From assembly GCA_951230915.1 (NCBI GenBank), contig OX579633.1, positions 4,526,001 through 4,590,000 of the forward strand: a stretch of DNA of 64,000 nt, in the 5' to 3' direction. The translations under genes were made by a program, and so were the position numbers. The stretch is from Antitrichia curtipendula (lineage: Eukaryota; Streptophyta; Bryopsida; Hypnales; Leucodontaceae). Below, piece by piece: positions 48,776-59,334 of the stretch. Every line of letters begins with the position of its first letter. Position 1 is the stretch's first letter. The notes beneath the pieces were generated by a model, which was given only the letters and a program-made list of their open reading frames with translations, had not been told where the DNA came from and did not search any database.

Positions 48776-49688
48776 CCCCTAAGGGATTTTGACTATGTTT
48801 TCATCCAAAATGTTCTAAAATTGCTATTTCTAGTATAAGTACCAAAATTTAACCAAAAAATCATTTATGGACCCATATAACTACAGGATCTTGTAGTACA
48901 CTAGTTTGAGAAGATGTGAAAAAAAACTCAGAATTTTTCACCATGTAGATTGCAAGATTTTAGTGACAAAACCCCTTTTTTTGGCCCTGCAAAAATCCGG
49001 GCAGTTGCATTTCTCAAGGTCACACTTATATGGAAAAATGTCCAAAATGGTTGTAACTCTTTAGATCATTCTTCAAGGCAAGTTGGATACGTGCTTGAAA
49101 AATTTCAAATCATTTGGAATTGTACAACATACAGGAAAAAAATGGTAAATAGAAAGAAGTAGATAATGGTTCAAAATACAAAATTGTTAAGAATTTGGTT
49201 ATGGAACTAAAAAATGCCAATCCCAATGGTTGAAATGCTGTAATAAACGATCTACATCCTATGACTTTAATTATTTTCCAAAAATATTGAAAATTGAGTA
49301 AGATAAAGGACTTCAAAGTTTATTTATGAGTAGAGAATGCATAACCACCCGCGAACTAAAATTCCTCATAACTTTTGACTCATTGGTCAAAAAAGAAAGA
49401 TTAAAAGCTTTCTATGTATATATAACTCTAGAAAACCAATTTTTTTTTTGTTTATGAAAAAAGTGATTTTTTATGATCTGCCCGGACTGCCCTTCCGGGA
49501 AAAAGTAACATCTTAGGCTATAATTTTTGACTCGTATATCCAAATGTCATTAAATTTAGTGCATATGAAAGATGTTCCTTGCACACAACTTCTATTAAAA
49601 TTTCAACCAAAAATATAAAAATGGCCAATCACAGGTACCTGCCCAAAATTTTTATATTACCAAAAAATGCATGCTTGTTCTTTAGGGG
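48776..49688. mobile_element. TTAA element, family P, first of an abutting pair (913 bp)
   Basis: TTAA (48772-48775) then CCCCTAAGGGATTTTGAC, and TGTTCTTTAGGGG then TTAA (49689-49692). Full-length homologue of 41739-42662 and of its right neighbour. Non-coding. It shares its right TTAA with the next copy. Confidence 0.85.
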
Positions 49689-49692
49689 TTAA

Positions 49693-50615
49693 CCCCTAAA
49701 GTTCCGCGACTATGTTTTCACTGAAAACGCTCGAGAACTGCCATTTTTAGTACAAGTACCAAATTTTTGAAAAACTTTTTTTTGACTCATGTAACCATAG
49801 GATCTTGTAGTATGCTGACTTGAGAATATGTGGTAAAAATTTCAGAAATTTCCACCACATGGATAGCAAGATATAAGCATTCAAAATCACTGAAATTGTT
49901 TTTTTGACCCTGCGAAAAACAGGGCAGCTGCACTTCACAAGCTCAATTTTTTATGAAAAAATGTCCAAAATGGTGGTGCTTCTTTGGATTCTTTTTCCTA
50001 AACAAGTTGGCTACATGCTTGAAGAATTTCACATCATTTGGAATTGTACAACATATAGGAAAAAAATAGTAAGTAGAATGAAGTAGAGAATGATTCAAAA
50101 TACTAAATTGTTAAGAATTTAGGTATGAAATTGAAAAATGCCAATTCCAATGGTTGAAATGTTGTAATAAACCATCTACATCCTCTGTTTTTATTTTTTT
50201 CAAAAAATATTGAAAATTGAGTAAGATAAAAGACTTCAAAGTTTATTTTAGAGTAGAGATTCCAAAACTGCCCGCAAACTAAAACTCCTCATAACTTCTG
50301 ACTCATTGGTCAAAATGGAATGATTAAAAGCTTTCCACATATAGATAGCTCTGGAAAACCAGTTTCAAATTTTTGTTCCTGGAAAAGGTGATTTTTTCTG
50401 ATCTGCCCGGACTGCCCGGCCGAGAAAAAAAGTAACATATTAGGCCATAACTTTTGACCCATATTTCCAAATGTCATAAAATTTAGTTCAAATGAAAGGT
50501 ACTCCTTGTCCACAACTTATATTAAAGTTTCAACCTCAAACTTGTAAATCTCTGGCCACATGTACCTGCCCAATTTTTTTATGTTGCCCAATTCAACAGG
50601 CTGGTCCTTTAGGGG
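49693..50615. mobile_element. TTAA element, family P, second of an abutting pair (923 bp)
   Basis: Starts CCCCTAAAGTTCCGCGAC directly after the shared TTAA and ends GGTCCTTTAGGGG before TTAA (50616-50619). Same orientation as its left neighbour. It carries all family-P blocks, including GCAGCTGCACTTCACAAG and GATCTGCCCGGACTGCCC. Non-coding. Confidence 0.85.
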
Positions 50616-50619
50616 TTAA

Positions 50620-52184
50620 ATAAAGGACCCATGGTGGATTTGTACTAGTTGTGTTTCATTTTCACTAACATCAAAGCCAATAGATATTTTTAGAATAATT
50701 ACAACTAGAATTGTCTTAACAAACATTTGAGCACGTTTTTTTCTATTAAAATGCCTTGATTTTGGCTTGATCAATTGAAAAAGGGTTTTAACTTCTAGCT
50801 TAGCTTTTATTTTTTTGTTAGTATATGGATAGATACGTATTTTTTAAATATTATAAAAAAGTGTACACAAAATTGTACGTAACTCTCATGTAGGAAGGTT
50901 CACATTTTAGGCAAGAATCTAGAAGGGATAGTTTTAGTAACAGTGTTGAAATTAGATCTAAGGTATGTGCACCCATAATTAAGACTCCAAAAATGCAATA
51001 CCTACATTGGGACCAAGAAACTAGTAAAGTATCTAGATATTGATACACAAGATCTACATAATCAAAACATTAGAGTTTGGAAGAGTCTAATGTTGAAATT
51101 TTTATTCATACAAACAATTATTTGAAATACCATAACATATTGATACAATAGGCAGATAATGCATGCTAAAAAACATCATAATTTTCTTTCATTTTCTACA
51201 AAAGTACAATGAAAGTATTTAATATTTTATAGAAGTTAATATGCTTAGTTGATTGTACTATAAATTATGGGTGCACTCACCTCAAGGTAACAGTCTAAAA
51301 AGAGGTCCTTTTGTCGGTGGATCAAAATTAAGATTTGTTGGTGTAGTAGATGAATTTTTGGTGAAAGGAGAATGAAATCTACAATAAATGTAAGAAGTTA
51401 TATATTTTTGGAATATTGGATATTTAGCTATAATTTTTGAAAGTGAAAGCCAATAGGTTGCTATTTTGGTATAGTAATTGGTATAGCTAGTATGACATGG
51501 TTATGTAAATGGGTCACGATGCAACGTTTTTGGGTGGCAAAATTTTTCTAGCACTCTTAAGATTTTAGCTTTTAGCCACAAGTCCTTCTAATTCCAACAA
51601 GCTTCTTTGTCCTCTTCCCACAAAAAAAGTTGCCATGATGTAATGCAAAAACAATCTTCTTGTATTTAATTGACACACAACATGGTTTGAAAGAGTGTCC
51701 CTTACTAATTGAAAATGGAATATTGACACCGGAACATTTAGTACCATATTTATATTAATTGACAACACAAAATTTATGATTTTCTTATGTGCTACATTGC
51801 TCTTTCAGTTTTCATCTATTTGACAAATTCATTTCATTCTTCAACTTCCCATTCTATCTAAAGACCATGCAGAGACCAAAATTTAATTTCTATATATCAA
51901 TTTTTTAGTTTTACATTACCCGTACTAGATCCTTTTGTAGGAACGATATAAAGTGTCTAGTCACTTTAATTCCTTAGTGCATTAATCTTTTTGTTGATTT
52001 TTTGCATATTTTTCATTGATATATCTTTATAAATATACATTATTTACTTCAATTTCTTCAAATTCATTACACAAAAGGTGCATTTAAAAAAAAGGCAATC
52101 ATTGGTTTGGATGAATGAAGAGTTTTGTGGTAAAAAGAAAGCCCCTTGAACCTCTCTATTTGTTGTCAGATATTGCACATTGGA
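50620..52184. other. Intergenic AT-rich DNA, nothing recognised
   Basis: No supported gene. Minus-strand frames at 50851 and 51565 have no recognisable domain. Confidence 0.4.
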
Positions 52185-52809
52185 CCCCTAAATGCTAACG
52201 GTACCAAACTTTGAAGTTAAATAAAACCTTTACTTGCTATTATTTTTAGTAGTTTGTATTTTAAATTTTTTTGTTTTGAAGTCTAGTTTCAGTATAAAAA
52301 ATTTGATTTTGAAAATAAATGATTATGACTTTTCCTATTTTAGATTTTGTGCAAGGGTGTCCATTGCAAATCTTGATTTTTTTTAGTATTGGAGATGAGC
52401 CTCAACTATACTAGATCTTGGAGAAAGAACTACATTAAAAATTCATTTAAAAAAATTGTAGAGTACATTTTGAAAAACCGAAAATTGATGGGATTTCTAC
52501 ATGTTATGCCCTTTAACTTCATATTTTATGGCATCTCCTCAATTTCACATTTGATAAGTGAAAAGAGGATTGAAAGACTTCAAATCACTTTTATAGTTTT
52601 TAAACACCTTTATGATCAAACATTATAATCTTTCAATGCATATGTAATATTGTTGCATTCTTTTTCCCCATGAGATCTCTAACATGTCTAGTTTAAATCT
52701 TACACAATTTTAATTCAAAAAAATTGACAAAACTTATTAAAATGTTGAATTTTTGTTCAATTTAGAGCAAATTTCAAAAAGCTCGTGAAAGACCTTGGGC
52801 ATTTAGGGG
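52185..52809. mobile_element. TTAA element, family S, copy 2
   Basis: Starts CCCCTAAATGCTAACGG; the left TTAA is lost and reads TGGA. Ends CCTTGGGCATTTAGGGG then TTAA (52810-52813). Homologous to 23666-24302 along its length. Non-coding. Confidence 0.75.
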
Positions 52810-52813
52810 TTAA

Positions 52814-53567
52814 AGGGTCTATTCCCTCACTTTACCCCTAATGCCCCCATTTAGGATTTTCTTGCGGCTTCCAAAAAAAGAGAAGCTGAAAAGACCGAAT
52901 TTTTATTTCTTCCAACCAAAGGATTGCGGCTCCGTCCCTTTAAAAGGGGTAAATAGTGTGGGTCAATTACAGCATGCATTTAAATGCTTTCAGAGTTTAC
53001 TAACTCAAGTAAGTGATTTTCTTACAATATTATAATATGATTCCATTGCATCTTTTTTTGTTGCAGAACCCTCATAAATAAGTTAACCCCAAACATAACA
53101 TCATGATGAACGTGTTCTGTACAGTACATTATTTTATTTTATTTTTTAAAACACATGTACAATTTCCATTGAACTGTACAGGAGATTATAACTCCGAAAG
53201 GTCGAACCAATTTTTTATTTAATTTTTAATTTTTATTCGAACCAATTTACACGAAGTCGGGGGCATGTTTTGGAGATTCTTAACTACACGGAAAGAGCCA
53301 ATCACAAGGTGACAAGTTGTCAGAAAGGGGGTGTGGGTCTAAAATTTTAGGCCACTGTTGAGTTTGAAAATACTACAGTATTTAAAGGAAAATGGATCTG
53401 TGCTGTTGCCAACAAAGGTATGAATAATAACGGTCACAATTTTTTGAATGTGGCCTCGGTTGGGGAGCTGGCTGTCATGAGCCTCAATCACCCTGCAGGA
53501 AACCCTTTTTGATGAATTTGAGGAATGTTAAATTTGAACCAACAAATAAAGCTTAAGCTTAGCAGCA
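52814..53567. other. Intergenic DNA, nothing recognised
   Basis: Mixed composition with a partial dispersed repeat at about 53145-53180 (AAAACACATG, then CAATTTCCATTGAACTGTAC), related to the tandem unit at 33301. No gene. Confidence 0.4.
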
Positions 53568-53571
53568 TTAA

Positions 53572-54879
53572 CCCCTCAAGACCCCAGGGCCATTTTTGGG
53601 TTTTAAAACATCATTGCTTTCAAAAGTGGTTCTGGTTCAAAATGTCACTAAGGTATATAGAAATCTCAATCATACAATCATACGTACAATCATACAATTT
53701 TGTAGTGTACGTGCTGTAAATGACAAGAATCAAATTTGGAGTCATTTGGCTACATAGATTGCAAGATTATAATGTTCTAGTGTAGAATAAGGATTTTGAA
53801 ATTTTCCTAGCCCATACATTTGGAGGTGACATTCGATTTCTAAACCTACTCAAATGAGATTTTTTTTTTTTTTAAAACTGTAAAGTCTTTCAAAACGAGC
53901 ATACAAACACAATGATGAAAGAAAAATATCGTTGAATTGACTCATTGTGTCTACAAAATGGCTTTGTAATCAAGATTCTTGGCGTAGGAACAATGTTTTC
54001 TACTCGGGTAGTATGCACAAGCCTGAGTGGGCATTATTGCTCAACCTTCCTCCTAGGTTACCCCTTTTGTAGGTCCTGGTTGATTGTTCTTTTTTGCAAT
54101 GGTCACTATCACGTTGAAAAAAAAATGGTTTTGAAATGCCAAAAAAATAACAAAAAAAGTTGCAAAAATACATTTGAGGTTGAACCGTCTACTAAGATGC
54201 TTCTCAATACTCATAAGTTCTTGGACTGATATGAAATTTAAGCCACATAAACTAGACTACTATGTGCAACTTTTCTAAAACTCATTGGAACACATTGTTT
54301 GAAGAAAAAACAAGTAACCGAAGTTCACTATAATCCAAAAATGTTTGGATTTTGAGCTTTGAATTGCTTTTAAACATCCAAATCAACTAGGTTTGACATT
54401 AAAATCTTACAGCGATAACTAGACTTCAAGGGGAATGTAACAAATCAAATTTGGTTAGAAACAAACATTGGATGAAGGAGATCCAAGTGCCCCAAGTTGC
54501 AGCCATCATATGTAGTAGATGAACTCAAATTGAACCTTTTAACTTTGATTGGCTTACAAAAGATCAATACATCTTGGATTGATCTGAAATTTTTACCACA
54601 CAAACTAGAAGAGAGCACAAATTTTACAACAAGTTTCATTGAATTTGGACATCAGATTGCAAAAGTTATAGCATTTTGAATTGGACTTGAAACTATGTGA
54701 GGACACTCTACATGGCATAAATTTTTGAAATTTTACCACATGTTCTCAAGTCAGCATACAACAAGATCCTATGGTTACATGTGTCAAAAAAAAAAAAATT
54801 TACAAAAATTTGGTACTTGTACTAAAAATGTTAGTTCTTGAGCATTTTTGGTAAAAATATAATTATGGAACTTCAAGGG
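53572..54879. mobile_element. Large TTAA element, possibly chimeric (1308 bp)
   Basis: TTAA (53568-53571) then CCCCTCAAGACCCCAGGGCC. The right end GGAACTTCAAGGG is followed by TTGA. The last about 190 bp are an inverted copy of the family-P left end (GAGCATTTTTGGTAA, ACTTGTACTAAAAATG, CAACAAGATCCTATGGTTAC). The left portion is unlike family P. It may be a longer relative of family P or a fusion of two elements. The frames inside are short. Confidence 0.55.
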
Positions 54880-54950
54880 TTGATATTATTTTTTTAATTA
54901 AAAAAATAAAAAGATAGATGAATCTTGTGAGATGAGTTCCAAAACATTTT

Positions 54951-55101
54951 TTCATCTAATAGTAGAAAGGTGATCTTTGGAACCAAGCTATAATGTGAGA
55001 GCATGGTTCCAAAGGCCCATTGGGATACTAGCTTGGTGTCCATATAGGCCTCCAGGACCATGTTCTCACACTATCTCCAAGACCACCCTTCTATTAGTGA
55101 T
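54951..55101. repeat. Foldback element (about 150 bp)
   Basis: The left arm (TAGTAGAAAGGTGATCTTTG, AATGTGAGAGCATGGTTCC) pairs with the right arm (GGACCATGTTCTCACACTAT, GACCACCCTTCTATTAGTGA). The arms are about 55-65 bp with mismatches around a short centre. Confidence 0.75.
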
Positions 55102-55475
55102 CACCCTCCTTCGAAGATGACCATACCTTTTGAATTAGTAGGAAAAGTTTACCTAAGTAGGCAATGTGTAAAGCATTGTCTTGTGCTTCTCATGTAAAAC
55201 TTATAGGCTATCACAGATTAAGGCTATATGGTGTCACATCTTGTCAAAGGAAAAATGTGTGATGAAATTAGATTTTTGTCATATAATTCATAGTAGGGAG
55301 GTTCATTATTATCTCCAATGACTTTTGTAATGATCATTGGAAATTTTGGGCACTTCAGATAAGAGATACTATTTCTTCAAGCATCTTTGGATTAATTGAA
55401 CTTATAAAATGGTGGCTCTCAACCTAATTCCAACCTTCCAAACCCCAATTGCACATTGTGTGCAATAAATACTAA
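55102..55475. other. Intergenic DNA left of the PIF/Harbinger element
   Basis: No gene or repeat recognised. It ends with the TAA (55473-55475) that forms the left target duplication of the transposon. Confidence 0.4.
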
Positions 55476-55704
55476 GGGCCGCTTTACACCTAGAGGCCGG
55501 GCCGATTTGGCTTGAGGCTGATTGCACCCAAATTTCAGCCCGTTTTGGGCTAGAGGCCATCCTCAAGCATTAATTATTCTAAGATCATCATGGGGGCCAA
55601 TTCTCCCATATGTAAAGCCTTTGGGGCCAAGAAGTCGGGCCAATTCCATAAATCAAGAGAATTTCAGCCTTTCATCTCTCTCTTTTCATTGCCATTTGTT
55701 CAAG

Positions 55705-57180
55705 ATGGATGAACGAAGACAAAAAGTCTTAGTGACTCTTGTATTCTTCATGGCCGTGCGACATGTTATGGTGGTTGTTGCAATTTTGCAACAACTTGCT
55801 TTGCAACAACATTATGTTGCTATGGCAATGATGTTTTTTGTGATGATTGGAGAGAATGGTACTTCTCGGAGGACACGGAGCATTTGGATGTATGATCGAA
55901 GTACCCTTTTTGCAGATAGACAATTATTTGGATGCTACTCGGTGAAATTATTCAAGCAACATACAAGGTTACTTCCTAAAACTTTTGATTATTTGTGTGG
56001 TATTTTATCTCCATCACTAAGTCGTTTGGATACAAAGTATAGAGCTTCCATTCCTCTTAGAAATCGGGTTGCTCTCTCTTTGAATAGATTGAGTAGTGGT
56101 AATTCTTTACGTGGTTGTAGTGAAACGTATGGAATTCATGAGAGTACTGCATCTATCATTGTTAGGGAATTTTGTGCAGCAATTGAGAAGCATTTAAAAC
56201 CATTGGTAATTGAGAAACAATCAAGAGCTTCTTTGAGTAGAATTGCAGCCAAATTTGAAGAGCTTAGGGGATTACCTTATGTAATAGGAGCGGTTGATGG
56301 AAGTCATATTCCTATAATTGCTCCTCCTATAGATCCTACTTCATATTATTGTAGGAAAGGTTTTTATTCAGTTCTACTTCAAGGTGTAGTAGACAGTAAA
56401 TGTAAGTTTTGGGATTACGATTTTGGATGGACTGGACGCTGCCATAATTGGACTTTGTTCCAAAATTCAGATATTGGAAAAAAAGTGATGAAAGGTGAGC
56501 TATTACCTTATAAACTGATGGGTGATGCCGCTTATCCAATGAGACCATGGTTTTATTCTCCTTTCAAAGGTGAAAAGGATGGATTACCTAGAGCAAAGGC
56601 TCACTGGAATTTCATACAATCTTCAACAAGAATGACTGTAGAAAGAGCATTTGGTATATTAAAAGGGAGGTGGAGGATTATGTTGAAGAGAATTGATATG
56701 CCTCTTCGACATGTACCAAATCTGGTTACCGCATGCATTTGCCTTCACAACTTGTGCATAATACACCAAGACAAGTTTGATGATGAGTGGGCAAAGGAAG
56801 GAGAACGAATTATGCGCATGGAGAGTACAAATCAGCTAGGACAGTTTGAGAATGCAGATATTTTTATGGTAGCTATACAAGCTGCAAAGGAGATGAGAAG
56901 ATACCTAAAAATGGACGAGGTTGAAGCCGGAAGTGTAGAAATTGAAGACATTGAAGAAACTATGGTAAACGAAATTGATGGTGTAGAAGAAGAGGAAGAT
57001 TCAAGTGTAGAGGCTGTGGAAACGAGAAAAGACAAAGAAGCTAGGATGAAAAGCATGCTCGTGCAAGCAACACAAGCACATGAATTGCTAGCTGAATCCT
57101 TTTGGAAAGCACATTTGAGGATGGAGGGGAAAATTCTCTTCCCTCCTGACCATAACGCATCTGATTCAGCAGAAGACTAA
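55705..57180 (+). CDS. PIF/Harbinger DDE transposase (HARBI1-like nuclease), 491 aa
   Basis: Single-exon frame. ATG 55705 was chosen because the frame further upstream runs through the terminal repeat and would translate transposon end sequence. An N-terminal hydrophobic stretch (about 10-48) is unusual and may mean the start lies further in. A helix-turn-helix-like segment (RNRVALSLNRLSSGNSLRGC, about 120-138) leads into the DDE_Tnp_4 nuclease. The catalytic residues are D198 (VIGAVDGSHIPI), D274 (LMGDAAYPMRPWF) and E313 (TVERAFGILKGRWRI), followed by CLHNLC. The acidic C-terminal tail (about 404-440) is typical. The enzyme cuts at the terminal repeats and inserts at TWA. Its stop lies two bases from the stop of the convergent Myb-like gene. 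Slightly longer than the usual 400-450 aa. Confidence 0.93.
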   Translation: MDERRQKVLVTLVFFMAVRHVMVVVAILQQLALQQHYVAMAMMFFVMIGENGTSRRTRSIWMYDRSTLFADRQLFGCYSVKLFKQHTRLLPKTFDYLCGILSPSLSRLDTKYRASIPLRNRVALSLNRLSSGNSLRGCSETYGIHESTASIIVREFCAAIEKHLKPLVIEKQSRASLSRIAAKFEELRGLPYVIGAVDGSHIPIIAPPIDPTSYYCRKGFYSVLLQGVVDSKCKFWDYDFGWTGRCHNWTLFQNSDIGKKVMKGELLPYKLMGDAAYPMRPWFYSPFKGEKDGLPRAKAHWNFIQSSTRMTVERAFGILKGRWRIMLKRIDMPLRHVPNLVTACICLHNLCIIHQDKFDDEWAKEGERIMRMESTNQLGQFENADIFMVAIQAAKEMRRYLKMDEVEAGSVEIEDIEETMVNEIDGVEEEEDSSVEAVETRKDKEARMKSMLVQATQAHELLAESFWKAHLRMEGKILFPPDHNASDSAED

Positions 57181-57182
57181 AT

Positions 57183-58490
57183 CTAAAGCTTGTCTATAAG
57201 CCTATCCATCTGTCGTTCTACCTTTTCTAGTAAAGTGTTGTTTTTTTCAAAATTCTTTACCATGACTGAACTGTTTTTGGCCATCTGTATAAAAACGCCA
57301 TAGCATTTCTCCTGAAAATTCTTCTTGTCCACCTTGGTTGTTGGAATTGTAGTTGAAATTGGAATGTCATTTGAATTTTGATCCTTCTCAATGTCCATGG
57401 TACTCTCTTCAACACTAATAGAATCACTAGCGGATGCAGTCACATGCTTCATTACGGTACCAGTCTGATGCCACCATTGATCAAAAGAATCGTAGAACTT
57501 ACATGCGTGGCGGTCCGAACCTGAAATTCCATTCGCCAACTTGTCTTCTTTGTATAACTTGTACAAACTGTTGAACTTCTTTTTGCACGCCTCGGCCGTT
57601 CGGTTCAATCCAGGAATTACCGCAATTAAACGAACATGGAGCTTCAACCAAGTATCCACACCTGCACAATACATGTATGGGCTGAAATTATAGTAAAAAA
57701 GGTCATACGGGTTGATTAGGCCTCCAAACAGTGAATGTGCTGAAAATTCCAGCAGTGAATGTGGTATAAGATAGTCTCCATGGTTGAAATGGACATCAAG
57801 GGGGAAAGGAAGAAGGAAGGTAGACTTCGAGTTCTTCTTTAGAGAACTCTCCTCGCGCCCGCGAGGTGGAGGGTTCAAACCCTAGCTCCAACAAAAATTG
57901 CTCTCTCAACGGCTAAGGCAAAGCCCGATGGGGGGAAAGGGGGGCCTCGGGCCGACGGCAAAGGCTACGGCCTTTAAAAGGCCAAATTGGCCAAATCTGA
58001 AAATTGATTTTTTTTATAACTTTTTTGTTCAAAAATTCACATATGCAGAAATCATACCTTGTTTCTTTGCGTTCTTCAAAAATTCAGGCTCCATCTCGCC
58101 ACGCAATGAAATCATAGTCTCCACGTCATGATCCCTCCAATTCTTTGAGCCAAACTCTTCATCTTCTTCCTTCTCTTTCTTCACGTTCTTCTTGCGAGGC
58201 TTTTTTGGAGCAGCAATTCTTTTCTTCTTTGGCGCTGGTGGAGCTACAATTTGTACATCTTCTTCCTCGATCTCTTCAGTAGCCTTTCTCTTTGATTGAG
58301 CTGCAAGCACACCCATCAATGGTGGTGGAGGAGGAATAGGAGTTCCAGGAGGCGGCTGAAAAAAATTCGAAACCCCTACACTACCTACATGTTCTTGTAA
58401 AGAAGTTTGAAAAGGCTGAAAAGCATGAGCTTCAGCACTTTGATACCTTTGCATTGCCTCATAGCCTTCACTAGAATTCCATCCCTCCAT
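57183..58490 (-). CDS. PIF/Harbinger Myb/SANT-like DNA-binding protein, 303 aa
   Basis: Exon 1 is 58490-58058 and exon 2 is 57661-57183, with a phase-1 GT-AG intron of 396 bp. The ATG at 58490 (MEGWNSSEGYEAMQRYQ) is the first in frame; the frame stays open upstream only through a non-ATG codon. Order: Gln/Pro-rich N-terminus with PPPGTPIPPPPP; a basic nuclear-localisation-like cluster (APKKKRIAAPKKPRKKNVKK); a trihelix Myb/SANT-like domain spanning the junction (NWRDHDVETMISLRGE, then LIAVIPGLNRTAEACKKKFN, then FYDSFDQWW); and a C-terminal coiled-coil-like helix (NNTLLEKVERQMDRLIDKL). In plant PIF elements this second protein binds the element's ends and helps bring the transposase into the nucleus. 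The intron contains a GC-rich insert (about 57840-57990). Confidence 0.88.
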
Positions 58491-58963
58491 CCTATTGTTC
58501 TTTCTACACTCAAGCAATCCCTAGAAATAACAGCAACAATTCGGCAAGCTCCAAAAAATTCAGTGAGAGACGTTCTACAAGGAGAAAAGAGAGAGACGAA
58601 GAGAAGAGGAGAAAGGATGAAGGGAAGATGAGACAAAAAGAGCCGTTCAAATTTTTCCTAAATCCAACGGATTAGATTTGTTCAAAAAAAATATATTGAA
58701 AAAAAAAATGGTTTTTTATTGAAATCTGACATTGGCCCCGAGGCCAAGAATTGGCCCTCCACTTTGGGTGCACCCAATTCAGCGAGCTCGGGCCATGTCA
58801 GGTCATATCTTTTTCGAATCAAAAATTTATATCAACCAATTGGCCCGGCCTCTAGGTGTAAAGGGGTTCAAGCCGATTTCAGCCTTTCGACCAATCACAA
58901 GTGAGGATTTCAGGGCTCTTACACAACAAATCGGCCCAGCCTCTAGGTGTAAAGCGGACCTAA

Positions 58964-59286
58964 GTTAGGATGTAGAGAGCAAATTTAGGGCTTGTGGTAG
59001 GGATCCTAATTGGGTCTAATCCTACTTCACTTTGGAGTAAAGTCCAACATTCAACACAAGTTTCTATAAATGCTAGTAAGGTTGCAGGAAGGGGCTCCAA
59101 ATTGACTACAATACACATTTGACCTACTAATTGACACGCTATTTTGCAATCTACCTTGGTGGGTATTTTTCTTTTGAAACACACAAAAAATTTCCATTGA
59201 AAGGGGGAAACAATACATTGAATCAAACTTAAGGTAGAAGCCTTGGCGGCAAAAGCCCCAGTGGGTACTCATAACCTTAAAGAAGC
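58964..59286. other. Intergenic DNA right of the transposon
   Basis: Contains a partial dispersed repeat (TTTTGAAACACACAAAAAAT at about 59171) related to 33301 and 53145. A TTAAGGTAGAAGCC start at about 59229 resembles a GGTAG-type end, but no partner end was found. Confidence 0.35.
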
Positions 59287-59334
59287 CTCAGGTTATGGGT
59301 TATAACCTGCCTTAGGTTATGGGTTATAACTTGC
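59287..59334. repeat. 24-bp tandem duplication
   Basis: Two units of CT(C/T)AGGTTATGGGTTATAA(C)(C/T)TGC, at 59287 and 59311, differing at two bases. Confidence 0.9.

Larger units (their letters stand above)
55476..58960 (+). mobile_element. Complete PIF/Harbinger DNA transposon (3485 bp)
   Basis: The terminal inverted repeats are about 34 bp with two mismatches, both containing CCGCTTTACACCTAGAGG. The element is flanked by a TAA direct repeat (55473-55475 and 58961-58963), the TWA target duplication typical of PIF/Harbinger. It carries both genes of an autonomous element, an intact DDE transposase and an intact Myb/SANT-like protein, with no frameshift or premature stop. Near-identical ends and open frames suggest recent insertion. 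Deletion derivatives of the same family lie at 111-1229. Further copies of the CTCTAGGTGTAAAG motif inside the right sub-terminal region (58849-58863) suggest repeated binding sites. Confidence 0.95.

Noticed and set aside
55522..55704. Upstream 61-codon extension of the transposase frame
   Set aside because: It translates terminal and sub-terminal repeat DNA, which is non-coding in the derivatives at 111-1229.
57662..57878. Upstream part of the long minus-strand frame before the Myb-like exon 2
   Set aside because: It lies upstream of a good splice acceptor. Splicing from 58058 to 57661 restores a continuous Myb/SANT-like domain, so this stretch is intron.
57840..57900. tRNA-like T-arm (GGAGGGTTCAAACCC followed by TAGCTCC) in the transposon Myb-gene intron
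   Set aside because: No matching 5' acceptor strand, D-arm or anticodon arm is present upstream. It is at best a fragment of a tRNA-derived repeat.
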